A stretch of 64,000 nucleotides of DNA. Origin: Tanytarsus gracilentus. Its lineage: Eukaryota; Arthropoda; Insecta; Diptera; Chironomidae. The notes beneath the pieces are model-generated. The model was given only the letters and a program-made list of their open reading frames with translations. It did not search any database and was not told the DNA's origin. Below, piece by piece: positions 60,449-64,000 of the stretch (within the stretch, counting starts at the first letter, position 1; each line of letters opens with the position of its first letter). The stretch is taken from assembly GCA_038502055.1 (NCBI GenBank), contig JAXRKN010000037.1:5984501-6048500 (forward strand), given 5' to 3'. A program made the position numbers and the translations under genes.

Positions 60449-60460
60449 AAAAAGAACGAG
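60449..60460 (-). promoter_or_regulatory. RpS15A: TOP-like pyrimidine tract of RpS15A
   Basis: CTCGTTCTTTTT on the minus strand, 40 bases upstream of the split start codon in the 5'UTR exon. A C followed by pyrimidines at the mRNA 5' end is the 5'TOP signature of translationally controlled ribosomal protein mRNAs. The cap site is not proven. Confidence 0.4.
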
Positions 60461-60928
60461 ACCGTTACATTCCCTGCGACAAGACCCTGGAATATATAAG
60501 CGAATTTGAATTTTCAGCGAACGTTAAAAAATCAACGTTGAATGAATATTTTTTATGCAATTTTTAAATTAGGCTAAATTTATTAAAATTATTTTTTAGG
60601 ATTTAAAAATCCATTTTTTAAAATTCTTTTTTAAACCATTAAAGTTTTCTCTCATACAATCATTGCATCAAGATTTACAAAATTAAGAAAAGTTTATCTT
60701 TCACAGGTGCATCGCGGCGAGAGAGATCGAGCAGTCGTGAGTTTCTTTGACAAAAAAAAAAGTTTTCTTCTAATAGTAAAACTAAAACCAGTTTGAATAG
60801 AAACTCATGCGAGATCGCGAGCATTTTTTTTACATTTTGCATTCATTTTTTTACAGCTGATCTGAAGAGACAGAGTGTTTAATAATTTTTGTTCAGCTAC
60901 CAAACCAAAAAATAATTCTAAGTGCAGC

Positions 60929-61835
60929 ATGTCTGAAACAGTTATTAACGTAACAAATACGAGGAGCGTTAACGGACATCCTCTTAGTGAAAATAATGTT
61001 CAGGAGAATCCTTTTAGTTTGGCATGGATACAATTTAATATCGAGTACTTTATAACTCATGATGGGATTTTAAAACTCGTTCAATTGGTGAGTGAAAATA
61101 ATTTTATTATTAACTTTAAAATCGTGTAAAATCAAACATTTGTTCGCAAAAATATTTCATCGTGTACTCCTACACTCATAAAGATCTTTGAGAAAAAAAA
61201 AACAAGAAACACCTTTTGATATTTTCTCTCTCTCTGTTATTTTTTTCATGACTCCAGAGTTTCTTGTGTGTGCAGAGAATTGCAAATGTTGAATGAAAAA
61301 AAATTTATTAATACAACCGTAGACTTTTATTTTGGTACCATTCGAGAAGAATTTTTGTTTGTTTTTCACAATTGGGTTTGTTTGTGACAATGATGATTGT
61401 TTTTCTTTTTTTAGGTGTTGGCCATAATTTGCATGAGTCTGGCAAGTCCGGCATACCATGGTGGAAGCCACTTTTTTCTTTTTGTTGTCGTTTTGAGCTT
61501 TATGATGACCATTTTATGGTGCTTCGTTTATTTTCTCGGAATCAAGGATGTGTTGAGCTTGCCAATCAACTGGCTGTTGAGTGTAATTTTTTTCTTTGAA
61601 TTTTATACATTGTCATTTCCACTTGAAAAATTAATTTTAGGAATTCATCAATTACTTCATATCAACTCTATTTTATGTTGCTGCCGTCATTGTTCAATTT
61701 TCGACTTGGATCGGAAGTAATGAGCGCAACAGAGGAAGTAACATAACAGCTGGATTTTTTGGGTTCCTTAATATGCTCGCTTATGCATATTCAACATATC
61801 TTTTGTATTTGCAGTACAAATTCTCCAAAAACTAA
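60929..61835 (+). CDS. MARVEL-domain four-helix membrane protein A
   Basis: Three exons (60929-61087, 61415-61582, 61641-61835) encode 173 residues. A polar N terminus is followed by four hydrophobic helices: about residues 42-62 (LAWIQFNIEYF to LKLVQLVLAI), SHFFLFVVVLSFMMTILWCF, NYFISTLFYVAAVIVQF, and AGFFGFLNMLAYAYSTYLLYL. This is the layout of the MARVEL/CMTM family of vesicle and junction membrane proteins. A 5'UTR exon is probable (donor GTGAGT at 60737, acceptor TTTTACAG ending 60856). Start at the first in-frame ATG. It is convergent with a second MARVEL gene. Confidence 0.75.
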
Positions 61836-62361
61836 ATTAACCTTAATTTTTTTAATTCTTTGGCGCCAAAAAAATTATTTGCTGTTAAAAATGAAATGAG
61901 GTTAAATTTATTTATCTGTTTTGGCCTAAATTCTTAATTTATGGCAATTCTTGAATGTTTTTTAAATACTTATGCGAAGACTAATCATAACTAATTTAAT
62001 AAAATTATTTTTTAAAAAACACAACTATTTTTTTTGTTAATACATTGAATTTTTATTAAAAGTGTTAAAAATATTATGAAACAAGAAAACATTAATAAAA
62101 ATTATAATTATCATTATTTTCATAAAATATAATTCTCCTTCTTCTTTTGATAATTTTTCACTCAAAATTGATTAAAAAATATTTTTCATCCTCTTAAATA
62201 ATGACAATGAGATGTTCATAAACTTTATGAATAATGTGAGTGTGTGTGTATACAATGGTAACGACTTTAAGCAGAACACATGTTTCCTAATTTATGCGAA
62301 GCACATTTGAATTATCAAGCGAGAGTAACGACTATTGACGCTTGTTTGATTGAAGAGGAAT
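61836..62361. other. Convergent 3' ends of the two MARVEL genes
   Basis: The 3'UTRs of both genes meet here. AT-rich, with AATAAA-type motifs on both strands. No other feature seen. Confidence 0.5.
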
Positions 62362-63138
62362 TTAAATTCCTGAATACGAGCGACGTGCATAGAAAGCACT
62401 AATAGCGTATAATACTGCAAGAACTATTCCCAAAACCTAGTAAAATAAAATGTTTTAATAAATAAGTTATTAAAGTAATAAAATTAAATTTACCGATGCA
62501 ATCATGTTCCAATTTGAGTCAGCAAGACGATGATCCTTTGCTCTAAGCAGAAGCAAAATTGATGCGATCAAATACAAGAGAAACGCGACTGAGTGATAAA
62601 TCAGCTCGTAAATTGTTTTTGAGATGATTCCTAGCAATAAAAAAATGAGGTCATCAAAGTTTGATTCATACATTTTTAATTATAGCACATAAAGTTTCGG
62701 TAATCATTTAAAGATTAAATATTCACTTATAGCCTTGACCGCCAAAATTTTATATTTTTTTGTGCTGGCAAAAATGCAAATTTAACTTAAGGTCACTCAC
62801 CTCCAGTTGAAAGTGAAAATAAACACGAGATTAGCAGACAAGATGTTGCAATCAAGCAAGCAGACGCGACAATGAGGAAAAATAGTAAACTATTGCCCAA
62901 CCATGATGTGTAAGACCAGAAGTTCCAACCGACTAAAAAGCAACAGACGGCGCCGAGAATCTTTATATGGGGTAGTAAAAATTACTCAATGAAATTTTTC
63001 TTTCATCCATCGTAAACTCACCAACTGGGTAAGCTTCAATAATCCGGGAATAGTTTTGAGATATCCCGTGTTTATAATGAGATGAGATGAACCCGATGAT
63101 GTGGTGGTTGTTCGAGTGATGGTCACAGCGTGGCTCAT
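62362..63138 (-). CDS. MARVEL-domain four-helix membrane protein B
   Basis: Four exons (63022-63138, 62801-62960, 62494-62630, 62362-62436) encode 162 residues. A Ser/Thr-rich N terminus (MSHAVTITRTTTTSSGSS) precedes four membrane helices: TIPGLLKLTQLILGAVCCFLVGW, LLFFLIVASACLIATSCLL, IYELIYHSVAFLLYLIASILLLL, and MIASVLGIVLAVLYAISAFYA. The chain ends in RRSYSGI. The polytopic layout, with charged RAKDHR between helices 3 and 4, fits the MARVEL/CMTM family. A 5'UTR exon is likely near 63906-63960, with donor CATAT|GTAAGT at 63900-63905. It shares the family with the neighbouring + strand gene but is not a close copy. Confidence 0.7.
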
Positions 63139-64000
63139 TTTTAATGTTTAATTTATGCGCGAGTTTGTAATATGTTGAGATTGATGTCTACAGAAAAGAA
63201 TGTGTCGTCATTTCTATTCATAAATTCTTTGCTAATACGCAAAAAAAAAATGTTCAAGAATATTCTTTTCGTGAATGGAACAAAATTTGTTATTTTACTG
63301 AATAGCATAATAAAATTAATTCTTTACAAAAAAAAATTTATCTATTTTATAAAAACGTAAACACACGGTCACTTAAGTTAATGTGAAAAGTGTGTGAGTC
63401 ATCAGTTAACATTTCGGCGACTTGCCGACTTCCATTTACTATAAATATAAATATGCACATGATGTAAAAATTTCTCTCTCTCTGTGTATACACACTGTTG
63501 CTACTTGTGTGAATTCATTGGGTTTTTTTTCATCAACAACAAAAAGAATTCTGACTTTAGGGTGTAGTCAATAGATGATGTGAAAATTTCTTAAAATAGT
63601 ATCACATTTTCACAGCAACTGACACTTGATATCAACTCGAATATTTTTTTATACGAAATTAACATGAATCATAAACTTTGGAATTTAGTAAAATTGCAAA
63701 AAATTAAAAACTTAAAAAAATTTGTGTTCACTAAAATCACTTTTTAACTGCCAAAATTTTATCTATGAGTCACAATGTAAAATTTTATCAGGACATTTAT
63801 CTTTGCACATTACCAAGTATTTTTTTCACACTCAATAAGTTAATTAATTTGTGACAAATTTCTTTCAAAGAATCTCAACAGACTTTAGTGGCTCAAATTA
63901 CTTACATATGTCCCGACTTGAGATTGCGACTATTCCTGTGCACTGCCGACAATAGACTATTCAGACTAACTGACTTTTTTTGATGTTTTATACTTTTAAT
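63139..64000. other. 5' region of MARVEL B
   Basis: Holds the probable 5'UTR exon ending at 63906 on the minus strand, a UTR intron, and an acceptor (TTTCTGTAG) near 63190. The promoter should be close to or beyond the window edge. No further coding sequence. Confidence 0.4.

Overview
The window is nuclear DNA from an insect, most probably a fly and perhaps a midge-like (nematoceran) one. The grounds are small GT-AG introns in a visibly AT-rich background, a Dscam2-type receptor with two alternative Ig7 exons, an insect-type multi-lobe transferrin with a C-terminal GPI signal, and generally fly-like proteins. The species cannot be fixed from the sequence. All exon boundaries below were read by eye. 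For every multi-exon gene the exon lengths sum to an intact reading frame.

Layout. 1-15.2 kb: 3' part of a SOWAH-type ankyrin gene (+), with a 10 kb intron that carries an intact antisense gene for a coiled-coil FP/L1-ORF1-like protein. 15.8-17.6 kb: LAP-family leucine-rich repeat protein (-). 18.1-20.9 kb: GPI-anchored transferrin-family protein (-), divergent from eIF2-beta (+, 21.1-22.6 kb). 22.8-23.6 kb: a small OB-fold protein resembling STN1/Verrocchio (-). 24.4-26.5 kb: secreted low-complexity protein (-) with a TATA promoter. 27.5-30.6 kb: RBM12-like five-RRM protein (+). 30.8-31.5 kb: signal peptidase subunit SPCS2 (-), divergent from an F-box protein (+, 31.9-33.8 kb). 35.5-49.2 kb: the 27-exon Dscam2-type receptor (+; 26 exons per transcript, 1898 residues). 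49.2-54.3 kb: no recognisable gene. 54.3-58.6 kb: mitochondrial ClpX (-). 59.6-60.4 kb: ribosomal protein S15A (-) with an intron-split start codon. 60.9-63.1 kb: two convergent MARVEL-domain genes.

The genes do not form one pathway. They are housekeeping genes (eIF2-beta, SPCS2, RpS15A, ClpX), neural and epithelial membrane proteins (Dscam2, transferrin, LAP, MARVEL) and several lineage-variable genes. The most rewarding points are: the pair of 285-nt mutually exclusive Ig7 exons; a candidate 6-nt microexon and alternative C termini in SOWAH; a candidate telomere-capping OB-fold protein; loss of iron ligands in both lobes of the transferrin; and the intact retroelement-like ORF nested in a host intron. 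I found no CRISPR array, operon-like defence system or complete transposon, and no convincing tRNA or rRNA gene.
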